This document shows positions 6,969 through 15,023 of a stretch of DNA of 17,144 bases, piece by piece. Made by a program: the position numbers and the translations under genes. This stretch comes from Prevotella sp. GTDB taxonomy: Bacteria; Bacteroidota; Bacteroidia; Bacteroidales; Bacteroidaceae. Below the pieces are notes generated by a model. That model was given only the letters and a program-made list of their open reading frames with translations. It did no database searches and was not told where the DNA came from. The number at the start of each line of letters is the position of its first letter. Position 1 is the stretch's first letter. The stretch is from assembly GCA_021204735.1 (NCBI GenBank), contig JAJPYV010000015.1, positions 1-17,144 of the forward strand. The letters run 5' to 3'.

Positions 6969-7904
6969 ATGTCTGTTGAGAGTACACGTTGGGGAATTTT
7001 ATACTGTCCGAAAGGAAGTAAAAAAAGTTCAAAAAAGCGTTGGACAAGAATAGATACTTGTCTGAAAGAGCATGGCGTGAAATTTGATTTCGTACAAAGC
7101 GAAAATCAAGGAAGCGTCAAGCGACTGATAAACATGTTGATAAACAACGGCTACAAGACGATTGTAATTGTAGGAGGAGACAGCGCATTGAACGACGCCG
7201 CCAACTGTTTGATGGAAACAGACAAGGAGACAAGAGAAACGATAGCGTTAGGATTAATTCCAAACGGGCAGATGAACGACTTTGCCCACTATTGGGATTT
7301 CAAGGAAAACGAAGTAGAACAGACAATTGAATGGCTCACGAAGCGACGTATCAGAAAAATAGATGTCGGTTGCATAACATATACAGACATAAAAGAAGAA
7401 AAACACCAGCACTATTTTTTCAACTGTATCAACATCGGACTTGTAGCAGCAATACAGAATTTGCGTCTACATACCCGTCGCATATTCGGGTCACGGACAA
7501 TGTCATTCGTTGTCACACTATTCCTTTTCATTTTCCAGCGACTTGAATACAAGATGCATATAAAGATAAACACAGAAACTATCAAGCGAAAGTTGATGAC
7601 AGTATGCATCGGAAATGCATCAGGATATGGGCTCACGCCAAATGCAGTGCCATACAACGGACTTTTGGATGTTTCCGTAGTACACCATACAGAGATAACA
7701 CAACTATTTGAAGGTATCTACCTCTTCGCCACAGGAAAAATACTCAATCTCCATAGTGTTCACCCATACCGAACAAAGGAAGTTACTGTTGAAGAAGATT
7801 CCAAGGCAATGGTAAGTGTTGACGGAATAGTAATCGGGAAAATCACAGGAGCTTTTAAAATCAATGTAGAACAAGAAGTAATAAATTTCCTTATTCCCGC
7901 ATAA
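6969..7904 (+). CDS. Diacylglycerol/lipid kinase-family protein with altered motifs
   Basis: This 311-residue protein has the overall DAGK/LCB5/YegS fold pattern but departs from it at several key places. The usual GGDG nucleotide loop reads GGDS (69-72, followed by ALNDAANCL), the usual GTGND reads GQMND (100-104, in PNGQMNDFA), and the usual C-terminal DGE reads DGI (285-287). Asp71, Asn103, Asp104 and the NGLLDV block with Asp234 are kept. Canonical members phosphorylate diacylglycerol or related lipids at the membrane; I cannot tell whether this one is active. From memory, similar altered forms occur widely in Bacteroidales, so this is probably a conserved variant and not decay. It follows miaA by 26 bases, probably in one transcript, and ends 6 bases from the 3' end of the opposing udk. 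Confidence 0.8.
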   Translation: MSVESTRWGILYCPKGSKKSSKKRWTRIDTCLKEHGVKFDFVQSENQGSVKRLINMLINNGYKTIVIVGGDSALNDAANCLMETDKETRETIALGLIPNGQMNDFAHYWDFKENEVEQTIEWLTKRRIRKIDVGCITYTDIKEEKHQHYFFNCINIGLVAAIQNLRLHTRRIFGSRTMSFVVTLFLFIFQRLEYKMHIKINTETIKRKLMTVCIGNASGYGLTPNAVPYNGLLDVSVVHHTEITQLFEGIYLFATGKILNLHSVHPYRTKEVTVEEDSKAMVSVDGIVIGKITGAFKINVEQEVINFLIPA

Positions 7905-7910
7905 GAAAGT

Positions 7911-8519
7911 TTATCTTACAAGAGCCTCTATGTATTTACAAAGTATGCCAATGCCTATTATATTTTCCCCACCTTGCGGGATTATCAAGTCGGCATATTT
8001 CTTGGTAGGTTCGATAAATTGCTCGTGCATAGGTTTAAGAACTTTCAGATAACGGTCGATAACATTAGTTACAGTTCGTCCCCGTTCTATCGTATCACGA
8101 CGGATATTACGGATAAGACGCTCATCAGAATCAGTATCAACAAAAACCTTCAAATCCATCATGTCACGCAATTTCTTGTTGAGCAGAGTCATGATCCCCT
8201 CAATTATTATAACAGGGCGAGGCTCAACATGCACAGTTTCTTTCAAGCGATTAGATAAGATATACGAATACATCGGTTGTTCAACAGCATGACCGTTTCT
8301 CAATTCATTTACCTGCTTTATAAGAAGTTTCCAGTCAAAAGCATCAGGATGGTCAAAGTTTATCGCTCGCCGCTCCTCATCCGTCATATTTGTGGTATCG
8401 TTATAATAAGAATCGAGAGGTACAACAACAACATAATTAGGAGGCAGAGCCTCTGCAATTTTTTTGACAACGGTGGTCTTACCCGAACCCGTACCACCTG
8501 CTATTCCAATGACAGTCAT
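7911..8519 (-). CDS. udk: Uridine kinase
   Basis: Uridine/cytidine kinase phosphorylates uridine and cytidine to UMP and CMP for pyrimidine salvage in the cytoplasm. At 202 residues it has the normal bacterial length. Motifs include the P-loop GGTGSGKT (8-15), the substrate-side DSYY (36-39), NFDHPDAFD (54-62), IIIEGI (104-109) and the lid-like RRDTIERGRT (140-149). It is the last gene of a leftward operon, with its ATG 6 bases after the stop codon of the glycosylase-like gene. Its own stop codon is 6 bases from the stop of the convergent DGK-like gene, and no terminator fits between them. Confidence 0.93.
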   Translation of the reverse strand: MTVIGIAGGTGSGKTTVVKKIAEALPPNYVVVVPLDSYYNDTTNMTDEERRAINFDHPDAFDWKLLIKQVNELRNGHAVEQPMYSYILSNRLKETVHVEPRPVIIIEGIMTLLNKKLRDMMDLKVFVDTDSDERLIRNIRRDTIERGRTVTNVIDRYLKVLKPMHEQFIEPTKKYADLIIPQGGENIIGIGILCKYIEALVR

Positions 8520-8525
8520 ATATTT

Positions 8526-9113
8526 TTATTTATTATCCAAAAAATTTAACGAACAGAACATACGTCTATAGTACTCAGCTTTTTTCTCTATATTCATCGG
8601 ATAAGCCCGAGAGCTGCTTGGCATGCGGAAATGCTGCATTTCACGACCCTCAAAAGAAAAAGTTGCGCACTCACCTACCTTAGGAGAGGGTATGTTGAAA
8701 CAAGAACACATCACCTCCGTAGCTTTCTGCCCCGTTGTAACGACAGACACACAAGACGGCACATTTAGCAACAGAGCCTTGATATCAGTAGTTTCCACTA
8801 TTTCCAAATCCTTGTCAGATGCAGTATTTTTTGTTCTTCTCACGGCACACGCAGTGTCATAAAGAGCTATTCCTTTCTCCGTGAGAAACGATATTATCTT
8901 GTCACGGCGGAATTTTCTTGCCCCATTGTCAACGAAATACTCCTTGTTGTGGAAGAACACAATCCCGAAAATCCGCCACATGTCATTGATAAAGTTAGGA
9001 TAAAAGAAATCCATGCACCACCTTTGGCGAGCAGGCGGAAAACTGCCAAGCATCAACAGACGAGTGTTTTCTGGAAGAAACGGTTTTAAAGGATGGTATT
9101 CTACATCACACAT
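8526..9113 (-). CDS. Uracil/hypoxanthine-DNA glycosylase-like protein (UDG superfamily)
   Basis: A 195-residue protein of the uracil-DNA glycosylase superfamily, closest in motif style to the hypoxanthine/Mug-like group. Motif 1 reads MLGSFPPA (21-28) in place of the GINPG or GQDPY of other families. NDMW (43-46) corresponds to the NxFW block that carries the catalytic Asn in family 6 enzymes, and MPSSSRAY (164-171) is the C-terminal loop. It would excise deaminated bases from DNA; the actual substrate is unknown. I chose the ATG at 9113: it lies 4 bases after the upstream stop codon, and HPLKPFLP follows directly as in relatives recalled from memory. The upstream in-frame ATG at 9164 would add 17 residues inside the neighbouring gene and is less likely. 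It sits between the secreted phosphatase-like gene and udk in one operon. Confidence 0.83.
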   Translation of the reverse strand: MCDVEYHPLKPFLPENTRLLMLGSFPPARQRWCMDFFYPNFINDMWRIFGIVFFHNKEYFVDNGARKFRRDKIISFLTEKGIALYDTACAVRRTKNTASDKDLEIVETTDIKALLLNVPSCVSVVTTGQKATEVMCSCFNIPSPKVGECATFSFEGREMQHFRMPSSSRAYPMNIEKKAEYYRRMFCSLNFLDNK

Positions 9114-9117
9114 AAAG

Positions 9118-10158
9118 TCATTTGACGAGATAAACAACCACTGGCAGGTGGTCGCTATAACCATTTAGCCACTGTTTTCCAGCAAAAGTCCGCTTAGGCG
9201 TACCCACATATTTACCTTCACCGTTGAGAAGATAATCTTTGCGGACAATCTGGTTTTTCCAGAACTTTAATGTCGGTTCACCAACATTTTTACCTTTGTC
9301 AAGCCAATTCGGAGACATAACTATCTGGTCAAAGAGATTCCATGCACCTTTGTATGAAAGCGTACCAATTTTGTCTTTTACAAGAATATTATACCAAGGG
9401 TTATACATGTCGCCGTCACCGACCTCATCAATCTCCCCCTTTGCAGAAAGAACATCATGCATACTGCTGTTAGTAGGGTCATCATTCATATCACCCATTA
9501 CAATAATCTTGTTATCAGGATTTTCCAACAGAAGCGAGTCCTTTATGTTTTTAACAAGAAAGGCAGCCCTATCCCTATACGGAGAATCAGAAAATCTGCT
9601 GGGCCAGTGGCACACAATCACCGTAACAAGTTCATCAGCTAACCTACCCTTCACAGTAAGGAAGCCACGAGTAAAGAAATTACTGTCTTTCGGGAGCTCA
9701 CTATAATAAGGATATAGTTGTACGTCATCCACAGTAAACAATGAAGGATTATAAAGCAAGGCACAATCGATTCCACGCTGGTCTTTCCCCTCTATATGAA
9801 CATACTTGAAATTACGCGCTTTAAGAGGATCCTGAGCCGTAAGGTCATTGAGCACATTTGCATTTTCCACCTCAGCCACACCAATCATTGCGCAGCCAAC
9901 GCCAGGCAGTTCATCAGTTCCCATATCCGACAAAGCCTGGGACATATTGTGAAGCTTGCTGATATATTTTTCACTATCCCATGAGTAAGAACCATTCGGA
10001 AGAAAATCAAAATCCTTCTTCCCCTCATCATGGCACGTATCAAAAAGATTTTCCAAATTGTAAAAGCCAATGGCATAAACCGACTTTCCTTGCTCTGCAT
10101 TAACACATGAAATAGCTATGCAAAGGAACATGATTGGTAATAAAATATGTTTTCTCAT
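9118..10158 (-). CDS. Secreted endonuclease/exonuclease/phosphatase family protein
   Basis: A 346-residue metal-dependent hydrolase of the EEP (DNase I-like) fold. Motifs in order: FYNLENLFD (32-40, Asn34), AEVEN (95-99, metal-binding Glu96), DQRGID (126-131), HWPSR (184-188), GDMNDDP (222-228) and the C-terminal SDHLPV (335-340, catalytic His337). An N-terminal hydrophobic segment (about 4-19) marks export. Cleavage could be by signal peptidase I after VNA (19-21) or, less likely, at Cys18 as a lipoprotein. The fold acts on nucleic acids or on phosphate esters of sugars and lipids; the substrate cannot be read from the sequence. An extracytoplasmic nuclease or phosphatase that supplies nucleosides for the downstream uridine kinase is a reasonable idea. 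It is the first gene of the operon, just after a consensus promoter. Confidence 0.88.
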   Translation of the reverse strand: MRKHILLPIMFLCIAISCVNAEQGKSVYAIGFYNLENLFDTCHDEGKKDFDFLPNGSYSWDSEKYISKLHNMSQALSDMGTDELPGVGCAMIGVAEVENANVLNDLTAQDPLKARNFKYVHIEGKDQRGIDCALLYNPSLFTVDDVQLYPYYSELPKDSNFFTRGFLTVKGRLADELVTVIVCHWPSRFSDSPYRDRAAFLVKNIKDSLLLENPDNKIIVMGDMNDDPTNSSMHDVLSAKGEIDEVGDGDMYNPWYNILVKDKIGTLSYKGAWNLFDQIVMSPNWLDKGKNVGEPTLKFWKNQIVRKDYLLNGEGKYVGTPKRTFAGKQWLNGYSDHLPVVVYLVK

Positions 10159-10182
10159 AATAAAAATAAACAGTTAACACTG

Positions 10183-10213
10183 CAAAGATAATGCAAATCA
10201 TGGAAAGCACAAA
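10183..10213 (-). promoter_or_regulatory. Promoter of the EEP-glycosylase-udk operon
   Basis: On the minus strand, TTTG (10213-10210), a 19-base spacer and TATCTTTG (10190-10183) match the Bacteroidetes consensus in full. Transcription would start close to 10177, leaving a leader of about 20 bases before the ATG at 10158. Confidence 0.75.
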
Positions 10214-10291
10214 ATAAAATATAATGCATTTTAAAGACATATTGTAGTTTTAAAATCCGTACAAATATATACTATTTTGAAAAACTTTATG

Positions 10292-10299
10292 TAAATTTG
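10292..10299 (+). promoter_or_regulatory. -7 element of the phoH operon promoter
   Basis: TAAATTTG matches TAnnTTTG. A TTTG at 10276-10279 lies only 12 bases upstream and is badly spaced; at the normal 19-21 bases there is no good -33. This is the best candidate for the start of the seven-gene rightward run and lies 26 bases before the TTG start codon of phoH. Confidence 0.45.
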
Positions 10300-10325
10300 C
10301 AACGTTAATTGATAAAGCATAAAAT

Positions 10326-11282
10326 TTGATAGAAAGACATATCGTAATAGAAGACATTGACCCCGTAATACTTTATGGCGTTAACAATGCACATTTTCAA
10401 ATGTTAAAAGCGTTATATCCCAAAATGAGGATAGTTGCAAGGGGCAATGTGATAAGAATACTTGGAGATGAAGAGCAGACGGCAGCGTTTGAGGAAGCGA
10501 TAGAGAAAATCCGTCTGCACGTATTGAAATACAATTCCATAAATGATGAAGACATCATAGACATCGTGAAAGGTCGGAAGACAAAGGATGAAGCCTCAAA
10601 AGATGTTGTGGTGTACAGTATTTCAGGACATCCGATAAAGAGCAGGAGCGAGAATCAACAAAAGTTGATTGATGCCTACGAAAAGGATGACATGATATTT
10701 GTGACAGGGCCAGCCGGTACAGGGAAGACCTATCTGAGTATCGCCCTTGCTGTGAAAGCCCTGAAGGAAAAGACAGCAAAGAAAATCATATTGAGTCGCC
10801 CTGCGGTAGAAGCAGGAGAGAAGCTCGGTTTTCTGCCTGGGGATATGAAAGAGAAGATAGACCCATATCTGCAACCACTTTATGACGCACTTGAAGACAT
10901 GATACCAGCCGTGAAGTTGCAGGACTTGATGGAGAAAAATGTGATACAGATTGCGCCATTAGCATTTATGAGAGGAAGAACTCTGAATGATGCAGTAGTG
11001 ATACTTGATGAAGCGCAAAACACCACTCCAGCGCAAATCAGAATGTTCCTGACACGTATGGGTTGGAACACCAAGATGATTATAACAGGCGACATGACGC
11101 AGATAGATTTGCCCGGCTCACAAACCTCCGGTTTGGTACAGGCATTAAAGATATTGAAAGAAGTAAAAGGAATCAGTTTCGTAGAGTTGAACAAGAAAGA
11201 CATTGTTCGCCATAAATTGGTAACAAGAATTGTTGACGCATACGAGCAGTTTGAGAAATTCGGGAAAGAGGTAAAAGGATAA
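10326..11282 (+). CDS. phoH: PhoH-family ATPase
   Basis: A 318-residue cytoplasmic P-loop protein of the PhoH family, thought to act on RNA. It has an N-terminal KH-like segment (about 1-90), Walker A GPAGTGKT (128-135), SRPAVEAGEKLGFLPGDM (157-174), Walker B VVILDEAQ (224-231) and the sensor-like IITGDMTQIDLP (252-263). The length is normal. The start is a TTG: there is an in-frame stop two codons upstream and no earlier ATG, and the next in-frame ATG (codon 26) would cut into the conserved N-terminus. Starting at TTG gives MIERHIVIEDIDPVILYGVN, which matches how relatives begin. It heads a run of seven rightward genes, with purC 31 bases downstream. Confidence 0.92.
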   Translation: MIERHIVIEDIDPVILYGVNNAHFQMLKALYPKMRIVARGNVIRILGDEEQTAAFEEAIEKIRLHVLKYNSINDEDIIDIVKGRKTKDEASKDVVVYSISGHPIKSRSENQQKLIDAYEKDDMIFVTGPAGTGKTYLSIALAVKALKEKTAKKIILSRPAVEAGEKLGFLPGDMKEKIDPYLQPLYDALEDMIPAVKLQDLMEKNVIQIAPLAFMRGRTLNDAVVILDEAQNTTPAQIRMFLTRMGWNTKMIITGDMTQIDLPGSQTSGLVQALKILKEVKGISFVELNKKDIVRHKLVTRIVDAYEQFEKFGKEVKG

Positions 11283-11313
11283 AAACAATAGTTTAATTAA
11301 TATATAAAAAAAT

Positions 11314-12261
11314 ATGAAAGCATTGACAAGAACAGACTTCCATTTTGGAGGGCAGAAAGACGTATACCATGGTAAAGTGCGAGACGTGTACGACATCAAT
11401 GATGACCTTATCGTAATGGTGGCAACAGACAGGATTTCCGCATTTGACGTCATTCTGCCTAAAGGAATACCTTACAAGGGACAGGTTCTTAACCAAATAG
11501 CAGCAAAGTTTCTCGACCAGACCACAGACATCTGTCCAAACTGGAAATTAGCCACACCAGACCCTATGGTAACCGTAGGCCTTAAGTGTGAAGGTTTCAG
11601 GGTAGAAATGATTATCCGCTCAATACTTACCGGTTCAGCATGGAGAGAATACAAGAAAGGTTGCCGTGAACTCTGTGGCGTAAAACTTCCAGATGGAATG
11701 AAAGAAAACCAGCGTTTTCCAGAGCCGATAATCACCCCGACAACAAAAGCCGATGAAGGGCATGACCTGAACATATCCAAAGAAGAAATAATAGCACAAG
11801 GGTTAGTAAGTAAAGAAGACTATGAGATTATAGAGGACTATACCCGCAAGATATTTGCCCGCGGGCAGGAGATAGCCGCCAAGCACGGTCTTATCCTCGT
11901 AGATACCAAATACGAATTTGGCAAACGAGACGGAAAAATCTACCTGATAGACGAGATACACACACCCGACTCAAGTCGTTATTTCTACGCTGACGGTTAT
12001 GAGGAGAAATTCGCAAAAGGCGAGCCCCAACGCCAGTTGTCAAAAGAATTTGTTCGTCAGTGGCTCATAGAGCATAACTTCATGAATGAGCCAGGTCAAG
12101 AAATGCCCGAGATAACCGATGAATACGCAAATAGCGTAAGCGAGCGTTACATCGAACTCTTTGAGAACATAACGGGAGACAAGTTTGACAAGGCTGCAAA
12201 CAATGATGATTTGGCAGCAAGAATAGAGAAGAACGTTACAGACTGGCTCAGTAAGCATTAG
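11314..12261 (+). CDS. purC: Phosphoribosylaminoimidazole-succinocarboxamide (SAICAR) synthase
   Basis: PurC joins aspartate to CAIR with ATP to give SAICAR in de novo purine synthesis. The 315 residues fit the longer form of the enzyme (about 300) found in Bacteroidetes and eukaryotes. Motifs include GKVRDVYD (20-27), TDRISAFDV (38-46), [12 protein letters not shown] (140-151), LVDTKYEFG (195-203) and [12 protein letters not shown] (213-224). The ATG is preceded by an A-rich leader. It lies 31 bases after phoH and 49 before menG. Another purine gene, purM, lies further along the same run. Confidence 0.96.
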   Translation: MKALTRTDFHFGGQKDVYHGKVRDVYDINDDLIVMVATDRISAFDVILPKGIPYKGQVLNQIAAKFLDQTTDICPNWKLATPDPMVTVGLKCEGFRVEMIIRSILTGSAWREYKKGCRELCGVKLPDGMKENQRFPEPIITPTTKADEGHDLNISKEEIIAQGLVSKEDYEIIEDYTRKIFARGQEIAAKHGLILVDTKYEFGKRDGKIYLIDEIHTPDSSRYFYADGYEEKFAKGEPQRQLSKEFVRQWLIEHNFMNEPGQEMPEITDEYANSVSERYIELFENITGDKFDKAANNDDLAARIEKNVTDWLSKH

Positions 12262-12310
12262 TGATAAAATGCGACTGCCAACAAGTAATTATTATTCGTA
12301 AGACCACTAT

Positions 12311-13048
12311 ATGCCATACACCCAAGAGAAAATAATGCCATACGACAACTTGCAAGAAAAGAGCAAGCAAGTGGAAAAAATGTTCAACAGCATTGCCCAT
12401 TCATACGATGCACTGAACCACCACCTTTCGTTTGGCATTGACCGCTTTTGGAGGCGAAAAGCAATAGCATGGCTTATACCATTCAAGCCAAAGTCAGTAC
12501 TTGACATTGCTACTGGAACAGGAGATTTCGCATTGCTTGTTTCAGATATGCTGAAACCCGAAAAGACAGTAGGCATTGACATCTCCGACGAGATGATGCA
12601 GATTGGTAGGGAGAAAGTAAAAAAGGAGGGGAAAGACAACTTGATTTCCTTTGAGAGAGGAGATTGTGAGAGTTTAGAGTTTCCTGATAACACATTTGAT
12701 GCCGTAACAGTCGCATTCGGTATAAGGAATTTTCAAGACCTCGACACAGGGCTGAAAGAAATTTATCGAGTGTTGAAAAAAGGCGGTCATGCAAGTATAT
12801 TAGAATTGAGTTGTCCGATTAAGTTCCCTATGAAACAACTGTTCTGGCTGTACTCACACACGGTGCTCCAGTTATATGGCACAATCATATCGAAAGACAA
12901 GAAGGCATACACCTACCTGACAAACACGATAGAAGCCTTTCCAAAGGGAGAAAAGATTGTCGGAGCATTGAAAAAAGCCAGATTTTCGGAAGTAGGGCTG
13001 AAACGTCTGACGTTCGGAATATGTATATTCTATTACGCAACTAAATAA
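12311..13048 (+). CDS. menG: Demethylmenaquinone methyltransferase (UbiE/MenG family)
   Basis: A 245-residue SAM-dependent methyltransferase that performs the last step of menaquinone synthesis (and, in organisms with ubiquinone, a step of that pathway). Bacteroidales use menaquinone, so menG is the better name. Visible features are the N-terminal [20 protein letters not shown] block (23-42), the SAM-binding motif [12 protein letters not shown] (63-74), GID (88-90) and the family signature [15 protein letters not shown] (131-145). An ATG at codon 9 is possible, but the first gives the usual N-terminal length. It is followed by aroE after 11 bases. Chorismate from the shikimate pathway feeds menaquinone, so the pairing makes metabolic sense. 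Confidence 0.94.
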   Translation: MPYTQEKIMPYDNLQEKSKQVEKMFNSIAHSYDALNHHLSFGIDRFWRRKAIAWLIPFKPKSVLDIATGTGDFALLVSDMLKPEKTVGIDISDEMMQIGREKVKKEGKDNLISFERGDCESLEFPDNTFDAVTVAFGIRNFQDLDTGLKEIYRVLKKGGHASILELSCPIKFPMKQLFWLYSHTVLQLYGTIISKDKKAYTYLTNTIEAFPKGEKIVGALKKARFSEVGLKRLTFGICIFYYATK

Positions 13049-13059
13049 AATTTTTCATT

Positions 13060-13806
13060 ATGGATAAATACGGGTTGATAGGTTTTCCTTTGGGACATTC
13101 CTTTTCAAAAAATTACTTCAATGAGAAGTTTAAAAACGAGAACATTGATGCAGAGTATATAAACTTTGAGATTTCAAGTATTGAGCTTCTGCCAGAAATT
13201 CTTGCCTCCAATCCAGAGTTGAAAGGTCTGAATGTAACTATTCCATACAAGGAGAAAGTAATCAGTTATTTGGATGTCGTAAGTCCAGAGGCAAGAGCAA
13301 TTGGAGCTGTAAACTTGATAAAGGTGGAGCACAAGGGAAATGAGATAAGACTGAAGGGCTACAACAGTGACGTAATCGGTTTTACAAAGAGTATTCAGCC
13401 AATGCTTGAGAGGTTTCACAAGAGAGCACTTGTTCTCGGTACTGGAGGAGCGTCAAAAGCCGTATCATACGGACTTAGGTCACTTGGTTTGGAGACAGTG
13501 TCGGTAAGTCGTTTTGAGCGTCCGGGTACGATACAATACGAAAGAATAACCCCAGAAGTGATAAAAGAGTACAATGTAATTGTGAATTGCACCCCTGTAG
13601 GAATGTATCCCAATATTGACGAATGTCCAAAGTTGCCATACGATGCAATAGATGATAAAAATATACTATACGACGTGATTTACAATCCAGACAAGACACT
13701 TTTCATGAAGAAAGGCATGGAGCATGGAGCAACAGTGAAGAACGGTCTTGAAATGCTATTGTTGCAAGCCTTCGCCAACTGGAAAATATGGAGTAACAAG
13801 GAATAG
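13060..13806 (+). CDS. aroE: Shikimate dehydrogenase
   Basis: AroE reduces 3-dehydroshikimate to shikimate with NADPH in the aromatic pathway. The 248 residues are slightly below the usual 270 or so, as in many Bacteroidetes. The substrate site is complete: GFPLGHSFS (8-16), NVTIPYK (58-64, catalytic Lys64), AVN (83-85) and GYNSDVIGF (100-108, catalytic Asp104). The nucleotide-binding loop is LGTGGASKAV (126-135). The usual NRT motif for NADP is replaced by SRF (150-152), with Arg151 available for the 2'-phosphate. NCTPVGMYP (176-184) is the late signature. It follows menG by 11 bases and precedes purM. Confidence 0.95.
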   Translation: MDKYGLIGFPLGHSFSKNYFNEKFKNENIDAEYINFEISSIELLPEILASNPELKGLNVTIPYKEKVISYLDVVSPEARAIGAVNLIKVEHKGNEIRLKGYNSDVIGFTKSIQPMLERFHKRALVLGTGGASKAVSYGLRSLGLETVSVSRFERPGTIQYERITPEVIKEYNVIVNCTPVGMYPNIDECPKLPYDAIDDKNILYDVIYNPDKTLFMKKGMEHGATVKNGLEMLLLQAFANWKIWSNKE

Positions 13807-13848
13807 CAACTTAATATAGACAAATAACAAACAGTATTGAACTCAGAT

Positions 13849-15018
13849 ATGCAAAGTAACAACCGTTACATGTTGCGTGGTGTTTCTGCCGCGAAGGAAG
13901 ACGTACACAACGCAATAAAAAACATAGACAAAGGGCTATATCCACAGGCATTCTGCAAAATAATCCCAGATATACTTGGAGGAGACCCAGAATATTGCAA
14001 TATCATGCACGCAGACGGAGCAGGTACAAAATCATCGTTAGCATACATGTATTGGAAAGAGACGGGCGATCTGAGCGTGTGGAAAGGAATCGCACAAGAT
14101 GCCATAGTGATGAATACCGATGACCTACTTTGCGTAGGAGCTGTTGACAACATTCTCGTTTCAAGTACGATAGGCAGGAACAAAATGCTTGTGCCAGGGG
14201 AAGTGATTTACGCCATAATTAACGGTACAGACGAGATACTTGCCACTATGCGAGATATGGGAATAGGGATTTACGCCACTGGCGGAGAGACAGCAGACGT
14301 AGGCGACCTTGTGAGAACTATTATTGTAGACTCCACCGTTACATGCCGTATGAAACGGTCTGATGTAATCGACAACGCCAACATCCGTCCAGGAGATGTC
14401 ATTGTAGGACTTGCATCCTTCGGTCAGGCTACATACGAAGACAGTTATAACGGAGGCATGGGAAGTAACGGACTGACAAGTGCACGGCATGATGTGTTCT
14501 CAAAGTACCTTGCAGAGAAATATCCCGAAAGTTATGACCATGCCGTACCAGAACAACTCGTATATAGCGGAGGGTTCCGTCTTGACGACAAAGTAGAAGG
14601 CACACCTGTTGACGCAGGAAAACTTGTTCTCTCCCCTACCAGGACATACGCACCAGTAATAAAGAAGATACTCGATGAATTACGGCCGAAAATTCATGGT
14701 ATGGTACATTGCACGGGAGGAGCACAGACAAAAGTGCTGCATTTCGTGAGAGAAGATTGTAGAGTGATAAAAGACAATATGTTCCCTATTCCACCATTAT
14801 TCAGAATAATAAAAGAGCAAAGCGATACCGACTGGCAAGAAATGTACAAAGTATTCAACATGGGACACCGCATGGAGATATACGTCAGTCCTGAGGATGC
14901 CGATGATATCATCTCCATAAGCAAGAGTTTCAACATAGACGCACAAGTGGTGGGACATATCGAAAGCGGCAAACGCAGTTTGCTTATAAAGACCGAATTT
15001 GGGGAGTTTAATTATTAA
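13849..15018 (+). CDS. purM: Phosphoribosylformylglycinamidine cyclo-ligase (AIR synthetase)
   Basis: PurM closes the imidazole ring: FGAM plus ATP gives AIR, step five of purine synthesis. With 389 residues it is longer than the common bacterial form (about 345) and matches the Bacteroidetes variety. Motifs include HADGAGTKSS (54-63), DDLLCVGAVDN (91-101), TGGETADVGD (144-153), GDVIVGLASFGQ (182-193) and GMVHCTGGAQTK, the counterpart of the usual HITGGG segment. I start at the ATG at 13849, giving MQSNNRYMLRGVSA; a TTG four codons earlier (13837) is open but needlessly rare. It lies 42 bases after aroE, and prfA follows after 5 bases, so translation of the two may be coupled. Confidence 0.93.
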   Translation: MQSNNRYMLRGVSAAKEDVHNAIKNIDKGLYPQAFCKIIPDILGGDPEYCNIMHADGAGTKSSLAYMYWKETGDLSVWKGIAQDAIVMNTDDLLCVGAVDNILVSSTIGRNKMLVPGEVIYAIINGTDEILATMRDMGIGIYATGGETADVGDLVRTIIVDSTVTCRMKRSDVIDNANIRPGDVIVGLASFGQATYEDSYNGGMGSNGLTSARHDVFSKYLAEKYPESYDHAVPEQLVYSGGFRLDDKVEGTPVDAGKLVLSPTRTYAPVIKKILDELRPKIHGMVHCTGGAQTKVLHFVREDCRVIKDNMFPIPPLFRIIKEQSDTDWQEMYKVFNMGHRMEIYVSPEDADDIISISKSFNIDAQVVGHIESGKRSLLIKTEFGEFNY

Positions 15019-15023
15019 GAGAA

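Noticed and set aside
9114..9164. ATG at 9164 as the start of the glycosylase-like gene
   Set aside because: It would overlap the EEP gene by 47 bases and add 17 residues that do not resemble the family; the ATG at 9113 fits a 4-base spacing.
9239..9706. 155-codon plus-strand frame opposite the EEP gene
   Set aside because: It is antisense to well-conserved EEP motifs and has no recognisable protein character.
13837..13848. TTG start for purM four codons before the ATG
   Set aside because: The ATG at 13849 gives the N-terminus expected for the family; the TTG adds residues with no support.
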